DNA from: Amoebophrya sp. A120
Lineage: Eukaryota > Sar > Dinophyceae > Syndiniales > Amoebophryaceae
Direction of reading: 5' to 3'
Length of the DNA: 64,000 nt
Assembly: GCA_905178155.1 (NCBI GenBank)
Contig: CAJINV010000004.1
Coordinates: 3,947,555-4,011,554 of the forward strand
The position numbers were made by a program, and so were the translations under genes. Positions 35,701 to 45,705 of the stretch are shown here, piece after piece. Under the pieces are notes generated by a model that was not told where the DNA came from, ran no database searches, and saw only the letters and a list, made by a program, of their open reading frames with translations. Positions within the stretch are counted from its first letter, which is position 1. Every line of letters starts with the position of its first letter.

Positions 35701-37823
35701 ACTTAGTTGCTGCACAGCATGTTGCCAGCAGATAGGATGTGCTTTCTATAGAAACTCTTTGTCATTCAAGATAAAGATTGCAATTGGAATTGCCTTTGGT
35801 ATGCTAGTACGGACTATGTAATTTTTGCAATTTGCATACGCAAACTCCAAGTACGAATTTAATTTCTACGACCCGCTCGAGGAGAAGTTTTCCGTGGTCA
35901 CGATTGACGACTGGCTGCCGATATGTATTGCAAAAGTGTCTGGGTCTGGAAGAATGCAACTTGTGATGCTGTATTTGGATTCCCAAAAAATCTGTATTGC
36001 ATGAGTAGCAAACAGAATGCAATTTTTGCTACGCGGCTGAGAAGGTATTTGTCATGCGGAATAGGCATCAAGAAGCCCTCAAAAAATCTGCATTGCTAGG
36101 GTGTGCATCACAGACATTATGGCTCATGCAAAACGTGCATGACAAGTGTCAGAATCTTCCAGACCCAGACATTTTTACAGTTGATAGCCGATCAATAAGG
36201 ACACTAAGAAGCCGCTTTTCGCCAAGCCCGTGGGCAACGAGGTCTGGGTGTGCCTGCTCGAGAAGGCCATGGCCAAGGTCTATGGCAGTTACCATGCGCT
36301 GCAGGGCGGGTCGGCCGAGTACGCCTGGGCGCGGCTGACGGGGCAGGTCCGGTGCGAAAATTTCAAGTTGAAGGACAAAGCGGACTGCACGAAGGGCTAC
36401 CGGGGCGTCTACCTGGCTTTCAAGGATAAGGCAAACAAAAGGGGATCCTTCTGGCAAATGGGCGACAACCACGACAAAACGGCGGACCAACTGTTCAAGA
36501 TGCTGAAAAAGTGCGACCGGGAGAACTTTGTGATGAGCGCGAGCATCTACGCCCGGGCGCAGGTATGAACTGCAAAAGTATCGTACTAGTAGTAACTGCA
36601 ATACAAATTAGCTCAGCATGACAAATGGAATTTGTCATGCTGTTTTGCCTTGGGATGGAGATTTGTAATGCAAGACTTGCATGTATACGAGTGCGATACT
36701 TTTGCACAGGATAGCAGGAGCACCAGCGCGAGGACGGTTTGGTCGAGGGGCACGAGTTATCAAATGCAAATATGTCTGCGGCTGGCAACTTGTGATGCAA
36801 TAAAGGGAAGAGTGAGCGCGTTGTAATGCGCTTCCCAGCATGACAAGTTTTTCCGCGGTTCAGAGTTGCGTACTCCGCATCGTAAACTGCATTTTTATTT
36901 CATGACAGACAGGAATAGCTCTTCGCAGGCACGCAATACAGAGTTCAGAGTCATTCCAGACTAGCATGACAAATCCCGAAATCTCCCAGACCCAGACATT
37001 ATATTTGCAGTTCATACGAGTACACGGTGATATCGGTGCACGAATTAAAGGATGCGGCAAAGACCAAGCTTGTCAAGCTTCGCAATCCATGGGGCCGGTT
37101 CGAGTGGAACGGGCGGTGGAGCGATGGTGATACGGAAACGTGGGAAAATATGGCGTTCTCAAAATGTACATTCTCAACTGTTACATGAAGTTATGAAATG
37201 ATGCAAATAAAGCGCCAAAAGCCACCACACGATCAAGGTGTTTCGCATGACAATGCTTCGAAGGGCTAAACAGCACCTAAATCTTGTGTTCCAAGTTTGG
37301 AATGCAAAGCGCGCAATTGTCTTCCCGCGTTCACATTTGCTGTTCTTGCTCACAAATTCATGTAAACAGTTGAGAGTGTGACACTTGAGAGCGCCATAGA
37401 AAAACAGGACGCGGCGGCGCTCGAGGCCGCGGGGGTGGTCAGGGTTGAGAAGGAAGACGGCATATGCAAAGAAGAAAAAAGGGCTACAGTTTTACACGTT
37501 TTATTGTTCGGAGAGGACCAAGCAAGGAAAACAAGTTCTGTCATTTCGGATATCATGCTCGGGAGCCTGTGCCTGGCAGTTTGCGTTTCACCCGTTTTTT
37601 CCCTTATGCATGTTGATCTGCGCATTCTAAGTTTGCGTCGCTATGATGCAGAGCAAATTTGTGTTGCTGGTAATTGCTCAACGAGATAATATCATGTGTA
37701 ACTGTACGCACTTTTCATTTCCTTGGATACGGCACCTTCTTTCAACAGTGGGAGGATTTCGTCCGGATTTGGGGCAGTGTGGGGATCTGTCCGAAGAACT
37801 TGGGGGTGAAGACTCGGTACTAG
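32705..37823 (+). CDS. g9: calpain-type cysteine protease with a long N-terminal region
   Basis: Calpain-like papain-fold protease. Ten exons joined by removing nine introners give an uninterrupted 963-residue frame: 32705-34431, 34660-34719, 35013-35149, 35436-35639, 35844-35921, 36192-36563, 36719-36757, 37022-37148, 37404-37462, 37735-37823. The catalytic triad is visible: Cys681 in GRLGDCWLLAAFSA, His871 in EGHEYTVISVHE and Asn894 in VKLRNPWGRFEW. The WSDGDTETWE and GTFFQQWEDFVRIW motifs that follow Asn in the protease core are also present. Residues ~1-90 are an Ala/Glu/Arg helix. Two related modules of about 65 residues (33.28-33.50 and 33.62-33.85 kb; SLAAAKKAA..DCGGVT..FECR) are separated by acidic low-complexity sequence, and a KKAEEKKRQEKEERK coiled stretch precedes the protease. 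ATG 32705 is the first Met of the frame. Calcium dependence cannot be judged. Confidence 0.88.
34432..34654 (+). mobile_element. Introner, family H, in calpain
   Basis: The termini are TATGACAGTGCACAACTCCC and GGGGGAGTTGTGCACCCTCATA. The flanks are GAGGG and GAGGC. Confidence 0.9.
34720..35007 (+). mobile_element. Introner, family C, in calpain
   Basis: The termini are TATCCTGAGTAAATAAAACG and CGTTTTTACACAGGATA. The flanking repeat CTCGA is perfect. Removal reads LTPLEFDAADW. Confidence 0.93.
35150..35430 (+). mobile_element. Introner, family B-like, diverged, in calpain
   Basis: It starts TATGCGTTGCAAATAGGAACATGTCGGGGTC and ends GATCCAGACACGTTATAATTTGCAATGCATA. Flanks AACTT and CACAA barely match, so this is an old copy. 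Removal gives IGTYRFDNVVGW in frame. Confidence 0.75.
35640..35838 (+). mobile_element. Introner, family A-like, diverged, in calpain
   Basis: The termini are TATCAATCGCAAAAG and TTTTTGCAATTTGCATA. Flanks CCCGA and CGCAA barely match. Removal gives RELPPNSKYEFNFYDP in frame. Confidence 0.75.
35922..36186 (+). mobile_element. Introner, family B, in calpain
   Basis: Full family B arms. The flanking repeat GCCGA is perfect. Removal reads DDWLPINKDTKKPLF. Confidence 0.93.
36564..36713 (+). mobile_element. Introner, family A, in calpain, canonical GT-AG
   Basis: The termini are TATGAACTGCAAAAG and TTTTGCACAGGATA. The flanking repeat is GCAGG (36559-36563 and 36714-36718). Because the repeat ends in AGG, the intron can be read as GTATGA..GCAG. 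Confidence 0.93.
36758..37016 (+). mobile_element. Introner, family B, in calpain
   Basis: The termini are TATCAAATGC and GCAGTTCATA. The flanking repeat CGAGT is perfect. It splits the catalytic-His motif GHE|YTV. Confidence 0.9.
37149..37398 (+). mobile_element. Introner, family F, in calpain
   Basis: The termini are TATGGCGTTCTCAA and TTGAGAGCGCCATA. The flanking repeat GAAAA is perfect. Removal reads ETWEKQDAAALEA. Confidence 0.92.
37463..37729 (+). mobile_element. Introner, family E-like, in calpain
   Basis: The termini are TATGCAAAGAAGAAAAAAG and TTTTCATTTCCTTGGATA. The flanking repeat CGGCA is perfect. Removal reads EKEDGTFFQQWED. Confidence 0.88.
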
Positions 37824-39035
37824 GGAAATTAAGTACTATCGAAATGTGTCGTGATCAACTTCTGTCATGCAGGTAGTTTTGAGAATCCGTTTCAGTACAA
37901 ACCATCGCTCTGTCAAGCAATGATCTAGACCAACCTAGAGATGTTGTTTGCAGCGGATACTGTAGCACTTGGGCGTAGAGGGGGTGTAATTTTTATCAAA
38001 TATGAAATTTAACATAATTGTGTAGAAATTCAGATATAGTTTTTTAATTACAACTTAATTATAAGCGCTGGGTGGCGCTTTCGCTTAAGTCCGGTGCCCC
38101 AAAACTCGGACTCACGGACTAAAAGCTACGCAATACCACGCACGGACTTAAGGACTTAAGTCCGGGTCTTGGGGCACCGGTTTAGGTTTCTTGTGGTCCC
38201 ACGCTAAAACGCTGAGACAGAATATGAGCTCTTTACTTGTGGCGGAGAACAATCCTCGTTCTTGAGATGGTTTCCACGAACACCGTAGTTTTGATGTGGC
38301 TTTGTTCCTGAAGGGATTGTTCTAAAAACGATGCATACCACAGACTAAAATTTAAATTGTACTTTCGGTCCTGATTGATGAAAGTCATCTAGTTTGCCTT
38401 TTCCCATTGAAGAAGTGCTAGCTTTGCTCTAAGCTGTACAAACCAAAAAAGGAATCGGTAAAAAAATTCTTCGTGCGACGATCTCATCCTCATGCAAGGA
38501 TCCTTCGAAGAAATGAATTCGATCTTTTATACCGACAGATCCGTGCGATGCTCAAATTCAAAGGTTCTTTTATCCTCTGAGTCGGTCAAGCAAGTCGGTA
38601 TAGAAAGAACAAGCAGAATTCGTCTCCAGACATGAGTGCCATTTAGAAACAATGAAATGATTGAGAAATCTCAGTAGTCCTGATAGAGTTAAAAATCGAA
38701 ATCCCATCGCTGCTGCAGTGCTTTGCTCAAACTTCGTCCCTCTGGGATTATTTTTTCTTTGCAATTATATACAGGGTTTTAGAAGCAAGGAGCCTTCCTA
38801 CTAGCCTCACACTTGTTTGTCTTTGTAGGTCTCGTGCTTATAATTCGGTGCATTAGAAGCGATTCTGGATCTTATCTAACGCAATTTCATTTATTCTTGC
38901 AAATTTTCTCTTTCTGGCCTCGTGCGTTTGAATCGTCAAAAAAACCAAGATTTTGCCCCCTCCAACGGAAATAAAACCTGTTTCGAAGTCAGTGGCAATT
39001 TTGATATCTGCGCCTGCAGTGGAAACGCAGTCGAA
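37824..39035. other. Intergenic region between calpain and g10, with one hairpin
   Basis: About 1.2 kb without a supported gene. At 38091-38102 and 38169-38180 a perfect 12-bp inverted repeat (CCGGTGCCCCAA and TTGGGGCACCGG) encloses repeated GGACTTAAG/GGACT sequence. It could form a stem-loop. Confidence 0.55.
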
Positions 39036-42000
39036 ATGTTGCCGGGCACCACGAAGACTGAGCTGCCACGCGGGGTCATGCTGACAGCCCTGGCCGTCGT
39101 GGGGGCCGCGTACTTTACACCCGGCATTTTTGTGGACGGCGTTAGCTTGCGTCCGGCATTTCGGGCGTTTGGTTCTCCAGAAATTCCGCAGGAGCAGATG
39201 ATCCGCGTACGAGTTGGACTTTCCGGGGACAAGACAGAGACGTTGCCCGGGAACATCAGCGCTGCCGAGGCGACACAAAAGCTGCATGCCATGGCTGCGG
39301 GGCTAGTACCAGGACACGACGCAATTGTGTACGGCTCTAGCTCTACACCTACAACGGCGACGGTTGATAGTTTATTGCAGGTTGGTACAACGTTGGGCAG
39401 TATCCTCCCACCCGGTACTGAGGAAATTCAATTGGTCGCTGGGAGCCCGCGCTTGTTCGAGGAGATGCCTGCCGATGGTCGCTGGAACCCCGCTGAAGTA
39501 CAGCTCCTTCAGCAAGAAGACATTAGGGAGGTACGTTTCGAAATCAGGCACCCAGCCCTTGCATTAAAAAACGATATCCGCGAGGTCTTGAGAATCAGCA
39601 CAGACGACTTGATTGAGGACCGGTACGCCACCGCAGCTAAAAAGAAATACAACTATGCATCGCAAATATGTCTGGGTCTGGGCGATAGATGCGAACTTGT
39701 GATGCGCATTTAACGACACACACGACCACACAAATCTCTCATGCATAGCCAGCAAAATGGTACATTTTTCCACTTCCTGTCATCGAAGTGGGGGATTTCT
39801 TGTCATGCGGATTGGGCATTGCGGAACCTTCCATAAAAAACCTGTGATGCTAGGGCTTCCATGCCACCAGACTTTCCGTGTCATGCTCAATCTCAACATG
39901 CAAACACAGCATGACAAAGATTTGCAATCATCTTCCAGACCCAGACATGTTAGCAATGCATAAGAACCTGTCGAGAACTAAGCTCGAGGAGTATCTGACG
40001 CACCTGCGCACACCCCCCCTCCCTCTCATTTGTATAGCAAGAACAGCAATACGAACACCAGCGCACGTGGAGCCACTGCATGACAAATTTTTTGTGTGCC
40101 TAGTGTAGTACTGTTTGGGGTTCATCCGGAATTTGTCATGCAAACAGTGCCACAAGGCAGCGACTGGATTTGGGGTTTTGCATGACAAATGAGGGGGCGA
40201 AGGGGAGTTGTGCACTGTCATACGGGCGGACCTACAGGTAATCAACGACAAGGAGGTGAAGAAGGCCCGCGAGGCGGAGGACCGCGCGGTATGCATTGCA
40301 AAAATGTCTGGGTCTGGAAGGATGCGAACTTGTGATGCTGCATCTGGATTCTACGAAAATCTGTATTGCATGAACAGCAAAAGAGGTCCAGTTTTTGCCA
40401 TTGCGAGAGGGCATCTCTCATGCGGTATAAGCATCAGAAAGCCCTCATAAAATCTGTGATGCAAGGGCATGCATCACAGGCATGAGGACTCATGCAAAAT
40501 GTGCCTGACAGACCCTACATCCTTCCAGACCCAGACATATTTGCATTTGATACGCGGAGCGCATGGGCAAGACGGTGGAGCGCATGGAGACGCCGCGCAC
40601 GCCCGAACCCGTGGAGATCGACGTGCTGAACTTTGATCTGGAGTTCGGCACCGCCAAGCCCGGCACCGAGTTGCGGTTGAAAGTCGCGGAGCGGAAACAG
40701 GACCGCCTGGAGCGGAAGACCACGGCAAACATCCGCAAGTCGGTCAGTATGAAGTACGAGAAGGACCGCTACGAGGAGTACAAGCCGGAAGACCCGAGCA
40801 CGAAAAAATCCGACATGTTTGGCTCCCCCACGGCGGAAATCAAGGGCTGGCTGAAAGTGCAGAAGATGTTCAAGTTCATGTTCAAGTTCACGATTGTTAG
40901 CAATGCATAAGAACCTGTCGAGAACTAAGCTCGAGGAGTATCTGACGCACCTGCGCACACAAGCGGAAACCGAGCTTCAAGAAGCTCTGACTGCCGCCAA
41001 GACCAAGACGGAGATAGACCGAGAGCGCTTCTTGGACGCCCAACGCAACTTGGTCGAGATGATCTTTGCATGGCGGAATTTGAACGGGTCATCCTGGGAG
41101 GCGGGGGCTACTTTAAAGTTCGACAAAAGCACAAATCGACACGATATCCGCGAGGTCTTGAGAATCAGCACAGACGACTTGATTGAGGATCGGTACGCCA
41201 CCGCAGCTAAAAAGAAATACAACTATGCATCGCAAATATGTCTGGGTCTGGGCGATAGATGCGAACTTGTGATGCGCATTTAACGACACACACGACCACA
41301 CAAATCTCTCATGCATAGCCAGCAAAATGGTACATTTTTCCACTTCCTGTCATCGAAGTGGGGGATTTCTTGTCATGCGGATTGGGCATTGCGGAACCTT
41401 CCATAAAAAACCTGTGATGCTAGGGCTTCCATGCCACCAGACTTTCCGTGTCATGCTCAATCTCAACATGCAAACACAGCATGACAAAGATTTGCAATCA
41501 TCTTCCAGACCCAGACATGTTAGCAATGCATAAGAACCTGTCGAGAACTAAGCTCGAGGAGTATCTGACGCACCTGCGCACACAAGCGGAAGACCAGCTT
41601 GAAGAAGTTGTGACTGCCATCGAGGAGGAGAATGACCCAGAGCGCAATTTGAACCGCCAACGCAAGTTGGTCGAGATGATCTTTTATGGATTGCAAAATG
41701 TCTGGGTCTGGAAAGTTGGAACTTGTGATGCTGGTGTTGCATTCCTGTGCAATCTGTATTCCATGACCAAGAACAGTGGTAGCCTGTCTCATGTCATACA
41801 AGAACGCAGTTTCTCATGCGGAGTTCGTATGAGAAAGCGTGCTGCAGCCTTGTCATGCTTTCCTGCATAAGGAAGTGACTTCCTCTTGCACATTTTAGCA
41901 TCACAAATTTCCAGATGACCCAGACATATTTGCATTTGATATCTTTGCATGGCGGAATTTAGACGGGTCATCCTGGGAGGGAGCTACTTTACAGTTCGAC

Positions 42001-42897
42001 AAGAGCACGCTGATTAACATCACCGTTGATGCGATAATGCTGCTCTTCAAAAACGCGCCGCCCTCTGTATATCCATATGAGAAGGTCCGCGCGTTCTGGA
42101 GTTTGTGTAGCCACTATGACGGCTTGGTGAGTGGGGAGTTTCGACGCGCACTGATGCGGGCCTGGGGCGGCCTGCAGATTTTTGAGACCAGGCTGACATC
42201 CATGCAGATTTTTGAGCGCTTAACGGGTGAGGTGAGCAATTCTCTGGATGCGCTCAGTCAACTCGAGGATCTCAGTCGACATCCTTTGGACTTGGACGAC
42301 GTGGAGAACATGGGCGATGACCATCTAGAAAAATTGGCGTCGGCAAGCCAGCGATTGAGAACCCTTGCCAAATCCCACCACGCGGCGGCAGCAAGCAAGC
42401 TAGAGGATATAAAAGCTTTGGCGTCGGGCCTCGATGTTGCCGGGGGCGGCCCGCCGGTCCGCTTTTTTGAATACGATGTGCTTTCGACGGCTTCCCGCGC
42501 AGGTTGGGCGCCAAACGATGTCGACGAGTTCGCGGACCAGTACAAGAACAACCGCAGTGTCCAAAGTAGTACAGGTGTAGTACGCATAAGGGTCGTGCCC
42601 CAGCAGCAGAGTCCTGTGGAAGCAGGGAAGTCTAAGCTCGAGCATTTTGTGCTCGAGCCGCTGAGGAGCGATCTGGCTGAGAAGATGGAGAGAATCAACG
42701 AGAATGCGCGCCGCGCGATAAGGAGAATCAACATGGCTAAGGCCGCGGGGCAGATGCGGCTGACGCGCCCCGCGGCCACTTCGAGGCGTAAGCCTTGTAA
42801 GTTGACATGCGCATGTAGAGTTCTACTCTACTGCGATCGTCTTTCGAAGATTTTATGTAAGACCAGACGAGCAATGCCTGCCCCGAAGCAGAGCTGA
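39036..42897 (+). CDS. g10: mosaic, internally duplicated gene of unknown function
   Basis: Exon 39036-39653 encodes an N-terminal hydrophobic anchor (VMLTALAVVGAAYFTPGIF) and a region ending RYATAAKKKYN. The exon starting LSRTKLEEYLTHLRT occurs three times: 39968-40012 (truncated), 40915-41223 and 41538-41684. The last exon, 41947-42897, encodes FKNAPPSVYPYEKVRAFWSL and a long helical tail and ends TGA. Exons 40915-41223, 41538-41684 and 41947-42897 are each multiples of three in length and join in frame through introners. Between the first and second exon copies lies a duplicated fragment of g12 whose frame ends in TAA at 40907-40909, so the locus may be a chimeric gene under construction or partly pseudogenic. 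I recognise no family. The start is the first ATG of the frame. Confidence 0.5.
39571..40013 (+). repeat. 443-bp direct repeat, copy 1, in g10
   Basis: It is near-identical to 41141-41583 (offset 1570 bp; I see one difference, GACCGG versus GATCGG). It spans the end of one exon, a whole family B introner and the start of the next exon. Confidence 0.92.
39654..39962 (+). mobile_element. Introner, family B, in g10 (copy 1)
   Basis: It starts TATGCATCGCAAATATGTC and ends CCAGACCCAGACATG..GCAATGCATA. The flanks are ACAAC and AGAAC. Removal joins KKKYN to LSRTKLEEY. Confidence 0.9.
40013..40889 (+). pseudogene. Duplicated fragment of g12 inserted in g10
   Basis: From 40013 the sequence switches from the g10 exon into the interior of the g12 family H introner (59699-59923, without its left terminus). 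It then follows g12 exon 7 to ..KVQKMFKFM (40879). The left junction shares GCACA. On the right the sequence returns to the end of a g10 introner (GTTAGCAATGCATA) at about 40896. Introner and exon up to 40289 are identical to g12. From 40558 to 40879 I count eight differences, all third-position synonymous. A family B introner (40290-40552) interrupts the fragment and is absent in g12. The frame stops shortly after the right junction. Confidence 0.85.
40290..40552 (+). mobile_element. Introner, family B, filled copy of an empty site in g12
   Basis: It starts TATGCATTGC and ends ATTTGATA. The flanking repeat CGCGG (40285-40289 and 40553-40557) occurs once at the homologous empty position in g12 (59986-59990). 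This is direct evidence of a 5-bp target duplication. Confidence 0.95.
41141..41583 (+). repeat. 443-bp direct repeat, copy 2, in g10
   Basis: Second copy of 39571-40013. Identity ends where copy 1 switches into the g12-derived fragment. Confidence 0.92.
41224..41532 (+). mobile_element. Introner, family B, in g10 (copy 2)
   Basis: Same element as 39654-39962, copied with its exons by the tandem duplication. It is therefore not an independent insertion. Confidence 0.9.
41685..41941 (+). mobile_element. Introner, family B, filled copy of an empty site within g10
   Basis: It starts TATGGATTGC and ends TTTGATA. The flanking repeat is TCTTT (41680-41684 and 41942-41946). The paralogous exon has the uninterrupted target GATGATCTTTGCATGG at 41058-41073. 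Removal restores VEMIFAWRNLDGSSWE. Confidence 0.95.
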
Positions 42898-45060
42898 TGT
42901 CTGTCTTATGGTAGCACAACGGATTTTTACACAGTACAACAAGTCGTCGAACGTGATGTATGTTTGCGGCAACAGATGACACCCGAGCACTCTACTGATA
43001 AAGTAAGTATAAGCAGTAGTCGAGCTGCACCATGATCATGATGTTTATCAAAATGCGGCAACTACAGAAATCCGAACGCCTTTATACTTTTTCGGAATAT
43101 GATTCGATAAATTAACAGATATACATGTGTTCTATTCCTCTTCGCCAGCATTTTCAATCGGTGTTAGTATCGTTTTCTTCAGCTAAAGCTAGTCTTACCG
43201 TCTTCTGTCTGAGAGAACATATATTTTTATTTTTGCATAAAAAATTCGTCTTCTTCTGTCTTCTGAGAGTCCAGAAACCTTTATTTTTGCATGACAGAAT
43301 GTTGAGCGATACTTTAATTCTCGAGAGGGTTTCATTCTTTCCTGCCGTTGAACATCTCTCTCTGCTGCTTCATGAAAGATTTTACATTTCTACTTCTATT
43401 TCTAATGACAAATTTTGCATGACAAACTCAAAAGCACGGCACTCTCCTGGGGAACAACTTTTAGAAAGCTAAACTTTTTTGAAAAATGCATCTATTCCTC
43501 CATCTCATAAATCCACGAATACGTAAATTGTTAGAACAGGCGCCAACTATGCATTATCTGTTCATACCAAGATCTACATGAGAGAAAAAAGTAAGTGAGA
43601 GTTGAGAGCAGCGCTGCGCCGTCACTTCGCACTCACCGGCTTCCATCTTGCGGAGTTACAAATGGCTGGAGCCGCGGATCATGATCGGTCTGCTCCCCGT
43701 AGGCAAACGGGGGGTAGGTTTAGGCCGGCGCTTAATGCATTGGTGAAGACGTTCATCACCAGCAGACCACCAGAACGCAAAAAATGAAACGCTCTGCTCA
43801 TCCCTTTCCTCCTCTTCCTTCATTTCTGTCATGCTTATTTTCCTTTCTGCACACAGATGCCCTCTATTGCTTTCGCCCTTGAACAATGTTTCCATTTCCA
43901 GATTTGAACCCATGAGTGCAAGTTCCACACTATAATATCTATTTTTCAAAACAGGACAAAGCTTTCTTAGCGTAGTGCTTTTTATTTTTTAGTTTTATGT
44001 TGTTTACTTCAAATGCTATTATTGTTGTAACTCTATATTTATACTTTTTCGGAAGTATAACTAGTTTGCGAGCATGATGCTGAAGTAGAACTAAATCAGT
44101 TGTTTTTTGAGGGATCTATTACATCACTTTTTTACACTGTTAGTGTTATGGGTTGGCTTTTGAACCAACGATAGCGCGCTGCATTTTTCATTTTCTGGAT
44201 TCCCTGCGGGCCATCGTCTTCGCCTTTCGTCAATGTTGACTCTGAAGATGCCGCCCTTCATCGCAAAAGAAGTACGCCGAAGAAGGTCTTCTTTGTAAGC
44301 TCGGCCACCCGGGGCCGGCGCCCGTCGCAGGATTATAAATTTAGAGCGTAAGTGCGCAGTTGCATCATAATCGTTCTGAAGCAAAAACTACTACAACTAG
44401 TCCGAACAGAGCCAGTAAGCTGAGGGTTTTAGCAACAGGCCGAATTATGTAAGCCCTCGTTTTTGTAGTTGGTGTTAGAGAATTATGACTATGTTCCTCA
44501 TAACTCTTTCCACACTAGCTTTTTTGAAAGAGCTCTCTCTCACACTGAAAGGATTTTGAGAAGTCCCTTGGACTCCAAGAAACATCGGAAATCGGTGCTC
44601 GAGCTAGCTCACCAATTTACTGACTAGTACCCATGATGTGCTAGTTCATCAGACAGAAGTAACTTGCTTGGATGGTCAATGTTGACCACAAAAAGATATC
44701 ACAAGCTGGAACGCGAGCAGGAGGAGCTCGACGCTGTGGAGATATTTTAGAAAGTGTAGGTGAGACCAGAATGTAAGTCTGACCCGTATCGATCCGCAAC
44801 ATGTGTCCAAAGCGATTTGCTCGAGCAAGAGGAGCACGAGGCTGTCTTGCTAGGAAGAACCACGTTAGGGAGGGTTGTGAGGGATCAAAGATTCGTGCGG
44901 ACATGTTTGCTTCGGAGATGAGATCATGAGGTAACACTGAGAGAGGAAAGAATTGAGCCCAAACGACCCCTACTATAACAAGAAGATATGAAGCGGCAAA
45001 GGAAGGCGTCCCTTTGGATTCTGACGATCGACACGGCCCGGCAAAGCGCGCGGCATATCT
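42898..45060. other. Intergenic region after g10
   Basis: About 2.2 kb, AT-rich, with GCATGACAAA-like words and short open frames but no supported gene or complete introner. Confidence 0.5.
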
Positions 45061-45705
45061 CCCTGAATATTCGGCGTCTCCCCCTGGATATTCGAGAATA
45101 TTCTCCCTGAATATTCGAGAATATTCGCCCTGAATATTCGGCATTTCCCCTTGAATATTCGAGAGCATTCTCCCTGAATATTCGAGAACATTCGCCCTGA
45201 ATATTCGGCATTCCCCCTTGAATACTCGAGAATATTCTCCCTGAATATTCGGCGCCTCCCCTTGAATATTCGCGAATATGCTCCCCGAATATTCGGGAAT
45301 ATTCCCCCTGAATATTCGGCATTTCCCCTTGAATATTCGAGAATATTCTCCCTGAATATTCGAGAATATTCTCCCTGAATATTCGGCCTTTCCCCTTGAA
45401 TATTCGAGAGCATTCTCCCTGAATGTTCGGCGTTTCCCCTTGAATATTCGAGAATATTCCCCCTGAATATTCGGGAATCTTCTCCCTGAATATTCGGCAT
45501 TTCCCCTGGAATATTCGCGAATATTCTCCCTGAATATTCGAGAATATTCTCCCTGAATATTCGGCGCTTCCCCTTGAATATTCGAGAATATTCTCCCTGA
45601 ATATTCGGCGTCTCCCCTTGAATATTCGAGAATATTCCCCCTGAATGTTCGAGAATATTCTCCCTGAATATTCGGCATTTCCCCTTGAATATTCGGCGTT
45701 TCAGC
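45061..45705. repeat. GAATATTC satellite array, block 1
   Basis: Tandem, slightly variable units of about 22-44 bp, built from the palindrome GAATATTC in the forms CTCCCTGAATATTCGAGAAT and CTGAATATTCGGCGTTTCCC. A long minus-strand reading frame (44641-45678) across it is a repeat of NIQGEYSR-like peptide, judged non-genic. Confidence 0.92.

Noticed and set aside
44641-45678. 345-codon minus-strand open frame with NIQGEYSRIF-type repeats
   Set aside because: It is the translation of the GAATATTC satellite; overlapping frames are equally open, and there is no domain.
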